Source: Euclidia mi (lineage: Eukaryota; Arthropoda; Insecta; Lepidoptera; Erebidae). From it: a stretch of DNA of 64,000 nucleotides. Below the pieces are notes generated by a model. It made no database searches. It was not told where the DNA came from and saw nothing but the letters and a program-made list of their open reading frames with translations. The translations under genes and the position numbers were made by a program. The stretch lies in assembly GCA_944739405.2 (NCBI GenBank), contig OX123188.2:61771251-61835250 (forward strand). Reading direction: 5' to 3'. Of this stretch, positions 34,035 through 45,954 are shown piece after piece. Each line of letters starts with the position of its first letter. The first letter of the stretch is position 1.

Positions 34035-35603
34035 GTAAGTACACTTTGATGTTATGCTTCCACAAATATCTTTATGTTACAAAAATATGTGGTTATAGTT
34101 AGGAGTCGTAATGTCAACACAGTTTTAAGGTCGATGCTATATTCGTACAAGCAGTATAATAAAGTAACTACTGTAAACCAAAATAATATTTGTGAACAGT
34201 ACCTAGGTACATATGTGTAATGCTGAAAGATATTGTTTTGCTTTGTAAGTAATAGAATATTTGGAGCTCTTGGCAGTTGTGGCTTCATAATAATTATGTA
34301 GTTCTGCTAATCATGCGGAGGAGAATAATATTATAAAATAATACATATATAATAGGTATGTTACTTATATGATTTGACAATATGACTCTTAACTACAACC
34401 ACATTTTTCTATATTCTGTAGAAAATGAACTGTGATATAATATTTATAAGTATAACAGTAAGCTAACTACATTATCTCATGCAAGCTAACTAACTTAGTG
34501 CTTGTACGACGTAACAATGTGCTGCACTCCGCGATTGTTGTTCACAACTTCACTTGAACTTTCTCACTGGTATATACGTTATGAAATATTAAAAAAGTAC
34601 CGCACTCTCTGAATTAATGTTTTATATTGGAGGACTTCAGTCACACTTCGGTCTTAATAAGTAAAAAAATAAACTATTTTAAATTTATATTAAATAAAAG
34701 AAAATTACCTTATCATGTTAGTTTGTATGTGTAGGTCAAGTCTTCCATAAAAGTAGAATCCCTTCCTGTCGTTTTCTGGATTTGAATGTCTGTTTTATAG
34801 CTATGAAAATTTAATTAGCATAAGCACTATGACTTGATACTTCATCAAGATTTACTGCAGAGTAGTATATATCCTAGTACACAGATATCCTTTATGGTCT
34901 CTTCATGGTGCTCATAATTTCCCCTTATATCAATGGTAAATTCGGCTAAATCGCTGCTTAATGAAGTAACAAGATCTTTTTCAACCTCTTTTGAAGAAAG
35001 ACAAGTTATAGTGCTAAAGAAATATCGCAGCGGGTAATTCGTTCTAAAGCCTGCACATACGAGCAAGAAAATATCGCTGAAAGCGGGTCGTGCTGGACGG
35101 GTAGTTTTTCATGTGAAATGTATGAACCCTACTGCGGTATCAATTGGTTTGATGATAAAATTGTGATGGTGACTTGTCAGAACACTCGCTATAGAACATA
35201 TAATAGAACACACGGAGTGATCTCTCTTTGCAAAGTGTAGAATCCTGGTTTTGCGCCACCAACTCAGGAGATTGAGATCATCGACATTCAGTTCAAGTGG
35301 AATCCGTATATGGTGGATCCCAATATACGGCCAGTCCCATGCTTTGTAAAGCAACAGTCGCTGATCTAATATATCACTTGTCTTTGTCAAGCTCAAGAGC
35401 CAGGACAGTCAAGGCTACATGATGCTACAAAGCCATCAAATAATTTTTATTTTAGCTATAATTGAATTTAAATTTAATTACACGTAAACTTAAAGTTCAA
35501 AATCCAGTAACCATTCATAGCGATAGTTCACGAAGGTTAAATTTTTACCGCCTCCATAACCCGATGGGTTACGTGTGTTGTTAATAGTGCCGTGTTGTGT
35601 CAG

Positions 35604-35727
35604 GGACGGCTGAATGTGACGTGCGTGGCGCACGTGCTGTCGGTGTGGAGCAACAGCGGTGTGCTCATATTGGACGAGGAGCGGCTGCAGATCGCGCCCG
35701 TCATGGGCAGCAGTGACTTCAACTCAG
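35604..35727 (+). CDS. Beat-like gene, exon C (end of second Ig domain)
   Basis: 124 bases: GRLNVTCVAHVLSVWSNSG, VLILDEERLQIAPVMGSSD, FNS plus one base. NVTC supplies the second Ig cysteine and joins the preceding VHFRK into the VHFRKGRLNVTCVAHV pattern typical of Beat proteins (HF-xx-G-x-L-x-V-x-C-x-A). Acceptor TGTGTCAG, donor CAG/GTATAC, ending in phase 1. GC-rich codon use as in exon A. The next exon must begin in phase 1; candidates are at 58104 and 60789. Confidence 0.74.
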
Positions 35728-35761
35728 GTATACTTACTATAATATCCTATATTCTAACACA

Positions 35762-35991
35762 TACACACACCGCCATCTAGCTCCAAACTAAGCAGAGTTT
35801 GTGCTTTGGGTATGGACATGGGTATGGATATACATAGGTATGTATATCCTTTTTTTATAATACTAACATAAAATACAAGAAGCAGCTAGACCAAGACAAA
35901 CATCCATGTTCATGAACACAAATGTTTGCTTGAGTGGGCATTGAAGCCCTCGGCCTAGCAGTCGGTTTCACTCCCGCTACGGCACCGAACC
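35762..35991 (-). repeat. tRNA-headed SINE (ATATT-tailed family), minus strand
   Basis: Minus-strand head CGTAGCGGGAGTGAAACCG with degraded B box, body ATGGATGTTTGTCTTGGTCT and AGCTAGATGG. It lies in the intron just after exon C. Confidence 0.8.
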
Positions 35992-36632
35992 TTCAACAAT
36001 CCCGCTACGCAATTGGGTGGTCTATATTAAATACTAAACACCATACATACGAGTATAACTAATGGTGCATCCAAACCGCAGTTACATTGTATTGGGCTAT
36101 ATTTAGTAACACGGCAATGCTCAATAACAAAACAGTCGAAGTAACCTCGAGACTTTTATTATGCTCTATCATTCTGAAATGTTGTTCAACAAGAAGTAGC
36201 TGCGGTGTGGATGCATCACTAGATAACATGCACACAAAATTTCCTAGTATAAAATAACTTCAGCAGTCGTCTTGTGATGGATGAAGAATACAAAGCGATA
36301 CTATATTATTTCATTCAGGGGGTGTCGTAAGAGGCGATTTAGCAAAATACACCAATATACAATGAATAAAACACTGTATCTAATTGTTGCTAAATAAATA
36401 CGTACGTATTTATGTAGTTGTAGATATATAAAACATGCATTTAAGCAGGTACACCAACAAACACGACACAGCTAGTCCAAACATTACCCACAGGAACATG
36501 GAACATTCTGTTCAGTGACAATGTTAATAATGACTCATACTCCACCAATTTATATGTTTATCAACCAAGTTTGGGGAATAGAAAAAATTTAGATACTTTA
36601 TGCATAATAGTGTTATTTGTTTATATTCATCA

Positions 36633-37475
36633 GGTTATACTTGCGTCTTCAGAGGAGGAGTTGCAGGAGATGGTAACAATCATGCATGGTGCGTTAAAGA
36701 GGAAAGGAATGAAAGTGAATGTAAGTAAAACGAAAGTTATGGTTTTTGAAAAGGAGGAATGTGTTACGGCTTGTAATGTTATGATCGATGGACAGCGAGT
36801 GGAGAAAGTGAATGAGTTTGTTTAATTAGGTACGTTGTTTACAAGAGACGGTAAGAATGTAGAAGATATTGAAAGAAGAGTTAATGCAGGTAATAGAGTG
36901 AATGGAGCTCTGAAGGCGTTTATGAATAGCCGAAACGTATCCAAAAAGGCACGTTTGGTTGTGCATAGAGGGGTGTTAGTACCTACTCTTATGTATGGTA
37001 GTGATAGTTGGGTATGGCAGAAGAGTCATGAAAGTAGAATAAATGCTGTAGAAATGAGAGCACTGAGAAGTATGTGTCGTGTTTCTTTGACTGACAGAGT
37101 AAAGAATTGTGTGATAAGAGAGTGTTCTGGGGTAAAAGAAGATGTAGTGACAAGCATCGAGAAAGGTATGCTAAGATGGTTTGGGCACGTGGAGAGGATG
37201 GAGGATAAAAGACTGACCAAGCAGATATATAAGGAAAGTGTGGAAGGGACAGGACGAAGGGGAAGACCTAGGCGGACGTTCTCTGACCAGATTGAAGACA
37301 TCCTAAAAACAGGACAGGTTAGAAGTACCCTAAACAGATGATCATGCATGAGGAATCTGATGGGAGTGATTGAAGCAAGAGAGATATGTCAGGATCGTTG
37401 CAAATGGCGTTCCGTAGTCTCTGCCTACCCCTCCGGGAAACAGGCGTGAGTCTATATATGTATGTATGTATGTTG
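36633..37475 (+). pseudogene. RTE-like LINE, 3' third of the reverse transcriptase
   Basis: The frame begins VILASSEEELQEMVTIMHG, just after where the catalytic YADD box should be, so the 5' truncation removed the active site. It continues through GMKVNVSKTKVMVFEKE and VEKVNEFV, is cut by a TAA at 36823-36825, then resumes in the same frame: LGTLFTRDGKN, PTLMYGSDSWVWQKSHESR, MLRWFGHVERMEDKRLTKQ and GRRGRPRRTFSDQIEDILK. This is the thumb and C-terminal part of a non-LTR reverse transcriptase. After the stop at 37341 a 3' tail TCTCTGCCTACCCCTCCGGG, AAACAGGCGTGAGTCTATAT ends in (ATGT)n. The tail is shared with SINEs at 11500, 19648, 14942 and 31905. Clade (RTE or a relative) is uncertain. Confidence 0.88.
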
Positions 37476-38283
37476 TTTATATTGCAAACGAACTTTGAGC
37501 TCGGAACGAATTCATTTGCTCATTTGTATTCCATATTTAACTCTTCTCTGTTAATTCAAGTCCTTCGGTATAAACCGTAGTACTAATACTACTAATACAA
37601 AACGAAAGAGGAAAACATTATATATTTGGAAAACTCTTTTGTATAATGTTTATTTCTTTGTTGGGATAAAATCAACACGACTCAACCCCTACTGTATCTT
37701 AAAGGTATAAGTGCGTACCCTCTCGAAACTAGGACATAAATATGTAAGTCACGTCGGCTGAATCACATGCCGAGTTTCCGATTGCGATCACTTTAAAATA
37801 TTCAAATTAAAGTGGAGGTCAACATAAAAACACGCCACTCTAGAAATAACCAGAAATATCTTGGTTAAAATCTAATTTAGTAAGGGTAATTGAAGTTTAC
37901 ATTTTATTATAATTATTTATTGATTGTCTGCCTAAATTCAGTTATTAAGTACAACCATCTTAGATATTTACCTAGATTTAGTTATTTAGTACAGCCATCA
38001 GCAAGGAATATCCTACCTACTTGATACTGATATAAGAGTTGTTCAACAAACCATATTAATCTAAACCATTATTTAGTTTAATAGCCAAATTACCATTCTT
38101 ACACCTTTCTTTCAATTTTCATAACTTATTTTCAACATACCTACATCAATCTATAATTCTCATAACTTTTTTATCTCTTTTATTTGGTACTAATTACATA
38201 TATTCACTCTTGTATATTAAGATAATACCTATCTTTCTTCAAAGTATTCACCTGTTTTTCCTTTTTTAGGTAATTTGTGAGGC
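37476..38283. other. No recognised gene; may include the LINE A 5' region
   Basis: AT-rich. The part next to 38284 probably contains the 5' untranslated region of LINE copy A, but its start is not marked by any repeat that I can see. Confidence 0.4.
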
Positions 38284-39818
38284 ATGTCTACAAACATGAT
38301 GACCCGCAAGGCACTTGCTAAGGAAACAGAGAACAACTTGAAGATAGCGCTGTCAGAATTAAATAAATATAAAGAAGATAACAGTCAACTATTGAAGGAA
38401 CGTATTGATAGCGAAGAAGAAATTCAATATGTCAATGATAAAGTATCCCAGCTGAAGGCGCAATTGACGGAACTCCACATTGAACACATGGACATCTTGA
38501 ACCAACAAGACAGACTACAGGAGGAAGTTGGTCCTACAGTAGCTGTGATGAAACCTACCTTAGACAACTCAGTCGAATTATGGAGTTGGAGGCGAGTCTG
38601 AATGAAGCCCAAACAACAATTTTATCACAAGAGGAATCAATCCAGACGCTCAACACCACAGCAAACAAGAACCTGTTTTCAGAGGTAATGAGCGGTAATG
38701 CTAGTGTTATAAAGACTGTAAAATGTAAGTGCAACTGTAAATCTAATTTGATAACCAAAAGGAAATTTAGGCAATTATCAAAATTAAATAAATTGATAAA
38801 GCGACTTGAATCCAGTCACAAGGGGTCAAATAAAGTAAATAAATTATCACAAATTAACCATGACTTGGTTAAGGAACAGGGGTCATTGATGTCGAAGCTT
38901 GAGGCTAGCAATGAACAATTACTCAGTAGTAGATTATTATATGATCAGCACACTCAGGAGCTACAAACACACATATCAAAACTGACTGCACAGCTCGACA
39001 AAATGGCAATAAAACACCAGAAAGAAACTCAAGAATACATATTAAAATATGATGAGATTTCTAGAGTTGGTAGAGAGAATCTAGAACAACTACTCTCTAT
39101 AGCCAACAAAAAATGTTGCTTAAATTGTTCAAAATTAAATAATGATTTAGAAAGTAGTCTAGTACTAGAACAACCTCACAAAATATACAATGACTCCGGT
39201 TCTGATGCCTTGTTACAAAAAAATCATATATGTTCACTTGACACTCATAGTAATAACACTGTTTTGATGTTTTCTGACCAATTGGGAGTGGGTTTGGGTA
39301 GCTTAATAGATAGTTACACTAACCGTCCATTACAAAACTTTTGTTATCCAGGAGAAAGAATGTCTTCATTAGTTAATAAGTTAAAGCATGCAGAATTAAA
39401 TAAACATTCTACAGTTATTATTATGTATGGTGATAGCTTACTAGTTACTAGGAAAGATATACTAGCTTTATCGGATATAATGACTGATAGAACTTCTAAA
39501 GTGGGGTGCAATTTTATAGTCTGTGCATTTCCTTATTCTAAGACCTTATCTGATAAAGAAAACAACCAGATAAGTAAATTAAATCTATTATTATATAATA
39601 GTACATATCGTCATAATGACAAAATTTTATTCTTTGACACTAATACTTTTATTAAAAGTAATTTTATTTTAACAAAAGATACTATGTATCTTTCTCGCTC
39701 TTTTAAACGACAACTTGCTAAATTATTAGCATTTAATTTATACAGTGACCCAAGTACTGTTAGAGTACATGACAATTCCATTGTTGACATTCATAATAAT
39801 AATAATAATTTAAATTAA
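38284..39818 (+). pseudogene. LINE copy A ORF1: coiled coil plus SGNH-like domain
   Basis: Frame 38284-38601 (MMTRKALAKETENNLKIAL...) and frame 38580-39818 are one protein split by a small indel near 38570; RIMELEASLNEAQ aligns with RIRELECCLEQS of copy B. Heptad-rich coiled coils occupy about the first 270 residues, with a CKCNCKSN cysteine cluster near residue 130. The C-terminal 180 residues have LMFSDQLGVGLGSLID, NFCYPGERMSSLV and STVIIMYGDSLLVTRKDIL, spaced like blocks I, II and III of SGNH/GDSL esterases found in ORF1 of CR1-group elements. The block I serine position reads SDQ rather than GDS, so esterase activity is doubtful. Confidence 0.75.
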
Positions 39819-39871
39819 ATTCTGAGACAATAGAGAACACCTCTAGCTATAATAAGATTACTCGTAACTCA

Positions 39872-41125
39872 TTGACCAATACACTTAAACATAATAATAA
39901 CAAAAATTTGATTAAATTAGTACATCAGAATATTAGAAGTATGATTAATAAAGATTTAGAAATGGAATTGTTTATGAACTGTAACGCTGTTGATATATTT
40001 TGCATCACTGAACATTGGCTAAAAAGCAACCAGTTCATGTTCAATTTCAGTAATCATATAGTAGGAAGCTCGTTTAGCCGGCAGCAAGCAGTACATGGTG
40101 GCTCGATGATTTTACTAAATAAGCAACTTAAATTTAAGGAGCGTCATGATATTGTAAGTCTGTCTGTTGAGCGAACTATTGAGGTAGCCTGTGTGGAACT
40201 GAGGAGATTTATTGTAATAAGTGTATAAAGGCCTCCTTCAGCATTGTATGATAGCTTCGAGCGTATTATGGATGAGATATTAAACAAAGTTGCAAAAATA
40301 AATAAAAATGTTGTTGTGTGTGGTGACTTTAATGTAAATTTATTGGAGGATAGTAGTCTTAGTACAAAATTGAAAGCGCTGTTTCTATCATATAATCTGA
40401 AGAACTTATTCTTAGAGCCCACAAGAGTTACTTCCTCTACATCTACTTGCCTAGATAATATATTTACAGATATCATAGTAAGAGACAAGCAAATTATTAG
40501 ACAGTTAGACTCAAACCATTGTGGACAACCGATCTCCTTTAATGATAACAGTAACAATGTTTCTAGGCAAAATATAGTTGTAATACCTAAAACTGCAACT
40601 CGTTTTGCTAGGTTTCAAAGTAAACTAATGACTAGCTGGTCACTGTTAGATGATGAAGGTGACCCTAATTTGTTATATAATAGCTTTTTCAAAGCGTTTT
40701 GTACAGACTTTAATTCGGTTTTCACACCTAGAACGATTACAGTTGGAGGTAATGCAACCTTCTCTGAATGGGCAACAACTGGGCTTCACAAAAGTAGAAA
40801 GAGATTGCATGAGCTATATGACGAGAGAAACTTTAATTTAAGTGAACAATTTCAGGATTATGTTAGAAACTATGCTAGGATATTTCGGAAACTTTGCAAG
40901 AAAGCTAAGTCTCTTTACCTGAGTTCAAGGATTAGGAGTAGTGACGATAAAATGAAAATGACATGGAATATAATAAACAGCGAGACTGGGAAAGTTAAAA
41001 GTAAAAGTTCAAAATTTAGTTTGAACATTGATAACGACACTATTACATCAGACTCAAAAGTTGCATCGGCGTTTGAAAGTTTTTTTACTGATATCACCGT
41101 TATTACTACTAGATCTTTGGACTAA
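39872..41125 (+). pseudogene. LINE copy A endonuclease (APE type), stop and SNH
   Basis: Two frames in the same phase are split by a TAA at 40226-40228: copy B reads CVYRPP where this copy reads SV-stop-RPP. Blocks visible are LVHQNIRSM (N-terminal metal-binding Asn), CITEHWL (Glu), VVVCGDFNVNLLED and LDSNHCGQPI. The last block is SNH where active enzymes and copy B have SDH, so a catalytic aspartate is lost as well. After the domain a linker (TRFARFQSKLMTSWSLLDD to SSKFSLNIDND) leads to the RT. Confidence 0.88.
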
Positions 41126-41161
41126 TCAACCAATGCAGCGGAATCTCTTTTAAAAGAAAAC

Positions 41162-42735
41162 ATGAGTACAACCTATAGTAATTTCTCATTTCAGTATATA
41201 AATTCAAATGATGTTATAAAAGCTTTTAATACTATAAATTTAAAGAAGACTGCAGACTTGTGGGGAAATTCCGTTACTATTACCAAGTCCATTATTGCTT
41301 TAGCTGCTAACAGACTAGCTTTAATATTTAATAAGTGTATTGACTGTGGTGTATTTCCTGATCTTATGAAAGATAGCAAGTTAATACCTTTGTACAAAGC
41401 AGGTAGCACATCAGACCCCACCAACTATAGGCCAATTTTGTGCTGCCCAAATTTAGCAAAATTTTCGAGAAATTGATACCAGACCAACTGCAAAGTTATT
41501 TTAATAACAACGAGCTTCTACACTCTAAACAATTTGGTTTTACAAAGGGGCGCTCCACGACCGATGCCGGTGTTGAGCTTGTAAAACATATCTTTGATGC
41601 CTGGGAGGATTCACATGATGCTTTAGGTGTCTTCTGTGATTTGTCCAAGGCCTTTGATTGTGTAGAACATGCTACATTGATCAGGAAATTACATCACTAT
41701 GGTTTAAGTAGTTCTGCTCTGCATCTTCTTACTTCATATTTGAGTAATAGGATTCAGAGAGTTGATGTCAACGGGACGCGTTCGCATGGGTCTGTAGTCA
41801 AAATGGGCGTCCCACAGGGTTCAATCCTCGGTCCTTTTTTATTTTTAGTTTATATTAATGATTTACCACACCTCGTCAATGACAAGCACGGGATAGTACT
41901 GTTTGCTGATGATACCTCACTTTTATTTAAATTAAAACGACAGCAAATTGATATGGACGATGTAAACATTGCTATCTCAAAGGTGGTTCGCTGGTTTGAG
42001 GTTAACAACCTGCTTTTAAATAGACTAAAAACTAAATGTATTCGATTTTTGATGCCTAACGTCAAACAAGTGAACACCTCAGTAAAGGTTAAGGATGATG
42101 TGTTGGATCTTGTGGATAACACCAAATTTTTAGGCATTACACTAGATTCTAAGCTGCAATGGGGACCACATATTAGTAAATTGTCGAATAGACTCAGCTC
42201 TGCAGCATACGCAGTCAGGAAAATTCGCCAGTTAACTGACATTGACACTGCCAGGCTTGTATATCATAGCTATTTTCATAGTATAATGTAATACGGTATT
42301 CTCCTGTGGGGAAATGCTGCCGACATTCAGACCATCTTTGTTCTGCAGAAAAGAGCTATTCGAGCAATTTATAATTTGGATTATGGGGCTTCGTTAAGGA
42401 ATAAATTCAAGGAAATAAACATTTTAACAGTTGCAAGCCAGTACATTTATTCCAACCTAATATATTTATTGCAAAACAAGACCTCATACTCAAAGAAAAG
42501 TGATATCCACAATTTGAATACTAGAAATAAGAGTAAGCTAGTAGTGCCGGCTACCCGGCTAGAGAAAATAAAAAAATCTTTTCAAGGCCAATGTGTGCGC
42601 TTTTACAATAAAGTGCCAAGCAATATTCAAAATTTAAGTTATAATAAATTCAAAAAGATTATAAAACGTAAACTTTGTCAAAAAGGGTACTATTCAGTGC
42701 TAGATTATATTGAAGATAAAAATGCTTGGGATTAA
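41162..42735 (+). pseudogene. LINE copy A reverse transcriptase
   Basis: Fragments 41162-41476, 41440-42291 and 42376-42735 form one polymerase. RT blocks are LIPLYKAGSTSDPTNYRPI, KQFGFTKGRSTTDAGVELV, FCDLSKAFDCVEHATLI (Asp), MGVPQGSILGPFLFLVYIND, IVLFADDTSLLF (FADD), LLLNRLKTKCIRF and TKFLGITLDSKLQWGPHI. A frameshift near 41440-41470 and an in-frame TAA at 42289-42291 break it. The C-terminus DIHNLNTRNKSKLVVPATR and FQGQCVRFYNKVP is the conserved tail of jockey/CR1-group LINEs. All catalytic aspartates survive, so it is a young relic. Confidence 0.93.
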
Positions 42736-43150
42736 TTTGCTCGGTCCCACAGGCTACTTATGTTTGATTAGTGTTAAATGTCATGTGAGTGTGAGTTATT
42801 GTGTCTATATTATGCTAGTAAGTACTTTTATATTATTATTAAAAAAACCTTATTAATTGACAACAACATTATAGACACACCAGCTCATATACTTATGAAA
42901 AATTCAATGTAGTTACTAAGTTTTTAAATTGTATAGAATCAAGACGTAGAAGAGAGTGGCCCGGAGTTTCTTGCCTGATTCTTCTCACGAGGCTCTACTT
43001 TCTGAACAGGCATTTTTTTCAATGTTCAACTATGTTAATATTCATTTAAAGTTACTTTTTATTTTTTTATTTGTATGACTTTTTGACGTGTCCAAAAAAT
43101 TTAAACGTTTTTATGGAAATAAACATATTTGAGTTTGAGTGAGTTTGAGT

Positions 43151-44619
43151 TATAATTAATTGATTTCTTTTATCATTATTCGTTAGAACGTTATTTTTAT
43201 GAGCTTTTCCATAGATGCCTGATAAGGACTCAAGCAAAAAATCGATAAGAGGACTAAATGCCGCTGTTGCCTCTGACTTTTTTGATAGCTTAAAACGGCC
43301 GTCACGAGGTCGCGTGTGAAGTCCATTAGTATCCCTGGCCTTTTGAATTCGAGATTAAGAAACTATACTAATATTATAATCCTGAAAGGATTGTTGGCAG
43401 CTGAAAGAAGAATCACATTTGAAAAATCTTAGTCTTCTGAGAGTCCTCCATATTTATCTTGGAACGCTATACTACATTTATTAGCCATACATAATTATTA
43501 CGCTGGTGTCACCGCCGGCACAGCTTGTATTAAATAGACTTGTATAGCACTATCAGACAATAATGCAATAAGATTGTTTGTAACAAGTGATAGTACGTCA
43601 ATTACAACATTCAAAAGCTACAGTCAATGTAATAATATAAAACAATGTCAATAGATCGAATTACATCATGAACAAATGCCGCCAAAACCACAAATACATA
43701 ATAAACATTTATACGCTAAACACATTGTGTACTGGGCCACGTGTGATGATTATAGGCGCTATAATTGTTTCATATCTCCATATTATTAAATGGTAGTTAC
43801 ATGGTTATACACCACTATTTTTTAATTAGTACAAAAATGTTAACGGGGCACTAAGTATCGTAAACTGATCATATTCATGCAGTTAAAAAATAAAATCACT
43901 AAGTCCCAAAATTGTCTCAAAACTGTCCACAAAAATACGTAATAATTGGTTAATGCATAACTAAGACTATGACCGACTCGCATACTATTGTAGTAAACTA
44001 TACCATTGATAAATTCCCCCCTGTCCCACTGAGCGCGCGCCGCGCTCGGATGCTACAAATAGTGCTAAATTGCTAGCGGACGTGAACGTACCTATCGATT
44101 TTTCGCTGCAATTTGTTTGTCTACGTTTTCCCGACGCGATGGCTTATCAGTTCATAATATCAGGGGAGTATGTAGCTATGCTTCGTGCGTACTTTTTGAG
44201 TAGAGGAATCGCGAGTGCAGCTGTGTACCCATGGGCATCATTTTGTGAGTGTACAAAAGTAAGCCGGTTAGTGTCGAACAATATTAAAACAGCGCATATT
44301 GGACGCTTTTGACAAAGTGAAAAGTCTGTGATCTGTGTATTTACAATGGTGGTAGAGGTGGACATTTTGTCTCCGCTAATATGTCCTTAAAGTTTTTGTA
44401 CTAATTAATAAATAGTGGTGTATAAATGGCTATTTCAAATCATCAAACCTAAACAAAGTTTAAGTAAATAATGTAACGTCTAATTGTATATGTCTCTGTT
44501 CTCTTATGCTCTATGCTGCAGATTTTTCGTTTATTTATGATAAGTATTAGAAATAGTCTGACTGATAGAAATATTTCATGCTGCTTTCTATGTCCATCAA
44601 CACCTACATATAAGGGTGT
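43151..44619. other. No recognised gene
   Basis: Mostly AT-rich. A frame at 44070-44312 (MLADVNVPIDFSLQFVCLR...) lies after a GC-rich ACTGAGCGCGCGCCGCGCTC word near 44030 and has an unrecognised product; I do not call it a gene. Confidence 0.4.
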
Positions 44620-44621
44620 CG

Positions 44622-44692
44622 CCTTTTTTGTCTCAATGCTGCAACATTGCAACAATGCTGCAATATTGCAGCATTGAGACAGAAAAGGTTGC
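44622..44692. repeat. Short imperfect palindrome
   Basis: TGTCTCAATGCTGCAA and its complement TTGCAGCATTGAGACA surround further ATGCTGCAA-type words, making a hairpin of about 25 bp per arm. No protein or known element was recognised. Confidence 0.7.
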
Positions 44693-44781
44693 GTCGAATA
44701 ACAAAGTGACATATTCGGATTTATTTTCCGAAAGAGTACTTAACACTGATATTTGGGCCCTCCTGTAAGGTATTAAACCAC

Positions 44782-45095
44782 TTATCATCATCAGCCCTTT
44801 ATACTGTCCAACTGCGGGGCACGGCCCTCTTCTCACTATGAGAAGGATAAGGCTATGGTCCATCACGCTGGCCAAGTGCGGGTTGGCAGACTTCACATGT
44901 CTTTCGAGAACATTATGGAGAACTCACAGACATGCAGGTTTTCTCACGATGTTTTCCTTCACCGATTAACAAGCGATAACTAACAATTTAATATGCACTT
45001 AACTCTGAAAAGTCATTGGTGCGTGCCGTGGATTCGAACCTTAGACCCTCTGCGGAGCAGTCTGTCGGCCTCTCCAATCAGCTATCGCTGCTAAC
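44782..45095 (-). repeat. tRNA-headed SINE, GATGATGA-tailed family, minus strand
   Basis: Reverse of the 2335-2644 copy: GGGCTGATGATGAT tail at the left, GGATTCGAACC-type B box (rc at about 45030) and GCAGCGATAGCTGATTGG head at the right. TAAACCAC flanks it (44774-44781, 45096-45103). Confidence 0.9.
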
Positions 45096-45577
45096 TAAAC
45101 CACACAAATATTAGCAATTGCAAAAGCACGTAAATATTGTGCTCACATGTCATGCCGGTCAGAAGTGAGTTATAATCCGATTAGAATGTCTATCCAATTT
45201 TCCAAATGAGAATGTCAAAGAGCACGTTGAATTGCTACCAATTTAATACATAAATAAAAAAACGTTTGATTTGATGGACGTTGGCCGTAAGATCGATGAA
45301 AATCCACCGATGAATATTCATTCGTGGTATTCCCTTTGAACAACACGGACGAGAAAGCGCATGTGTTCATGCTACACTTTGGTCTACGTAATTGTTATTA
45401 ATCATGCCTAGATTACAGGAGACTAAGTACCAACACTTAAAAGTGTCTATGGAGTAATTTAAAAGCTGTTTTGAGTTCGATGTAGAATATATTGGAGCCA
45501 ATCGTTTATTGTTGTGCTTCAAGAATTACGGCTTTGCATTCAAAGTAATGACAAGTAGAATAGGCTTCTTTCTTCAT

Positions 45578-45954
45578 CATCATCATCATCCTCTTACCGT
45601 TATCTCAGTTTCAATCTGGGGTCCGCTAACTAGTCTAACCGGATTTGACTGAATATTAGCTTTTCCACAGAGCGACTGCCTTTCTGACCTCTGTAACCCG
45701 AAGGGATAGCGATATTTCATGATTTAGACTAGTGTCAATTGATTAAGAAGGTACTGACGCAACGACTGTCAAAGATCTTCATGACAGCCGGGACCGACGG
45801 CTTAACGTGCTCTCCGAGGCACGGGACTAGCGATAATTAATAATTCGATACGTACATAACTCCGAAAAGTCACTGGTGCGTGCCGTGGATTCGAACCCGA
45901 TACCCTTTGCATAGCAGTCTGTTGGTATCTCTACTCGGCTATCGCTGCCTAAGA
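45578..45954 (-). repeat. tRNA-headed SINE, variant body, 13-bp duplication
   Basis: The right end has the GCAGCGATAGCCGAGTAG head and a GGGTTCGAATCC B box; the left end is an (ATG)n tail. The middle differs from the 44782 copy (GTCAGAAAGGCAGTCGCTC), so it is a related subfamily with a different 3' half. CTTCTTTCTTCAT occurs on both sides (45565-45577, 45955-45967). Confidence 0.92.

Larger units (their letters stand above)
38284..43150 (+). mobile_element. CR1-like LINE, copy A (about 4.9 kb, nearly full, defective)
   Basis: Contains ORF1 (38284-39818, one frameshift), endonuclease (39872-41125, one stop), RT (41162-42735, one frameshift and one stop), then about 400 bases of 3' untranslated sequence ending in a GAGTTTGAGTGAGTTTGAG hexamer-like tail. 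It lies, in sense orientation, in the proposed last intron of the Beat-like gene. Relative to copy B it is fuller in the RT and has the 3' tail. Confidence 0.9.

Noticed and set aside
44070..44312. Frame beginning MLADVNVPIDFSLQFVCLR next to a GC-rich word
   Set aside because: No recognised domain, promoter or splice structure; cannot be told from chance.
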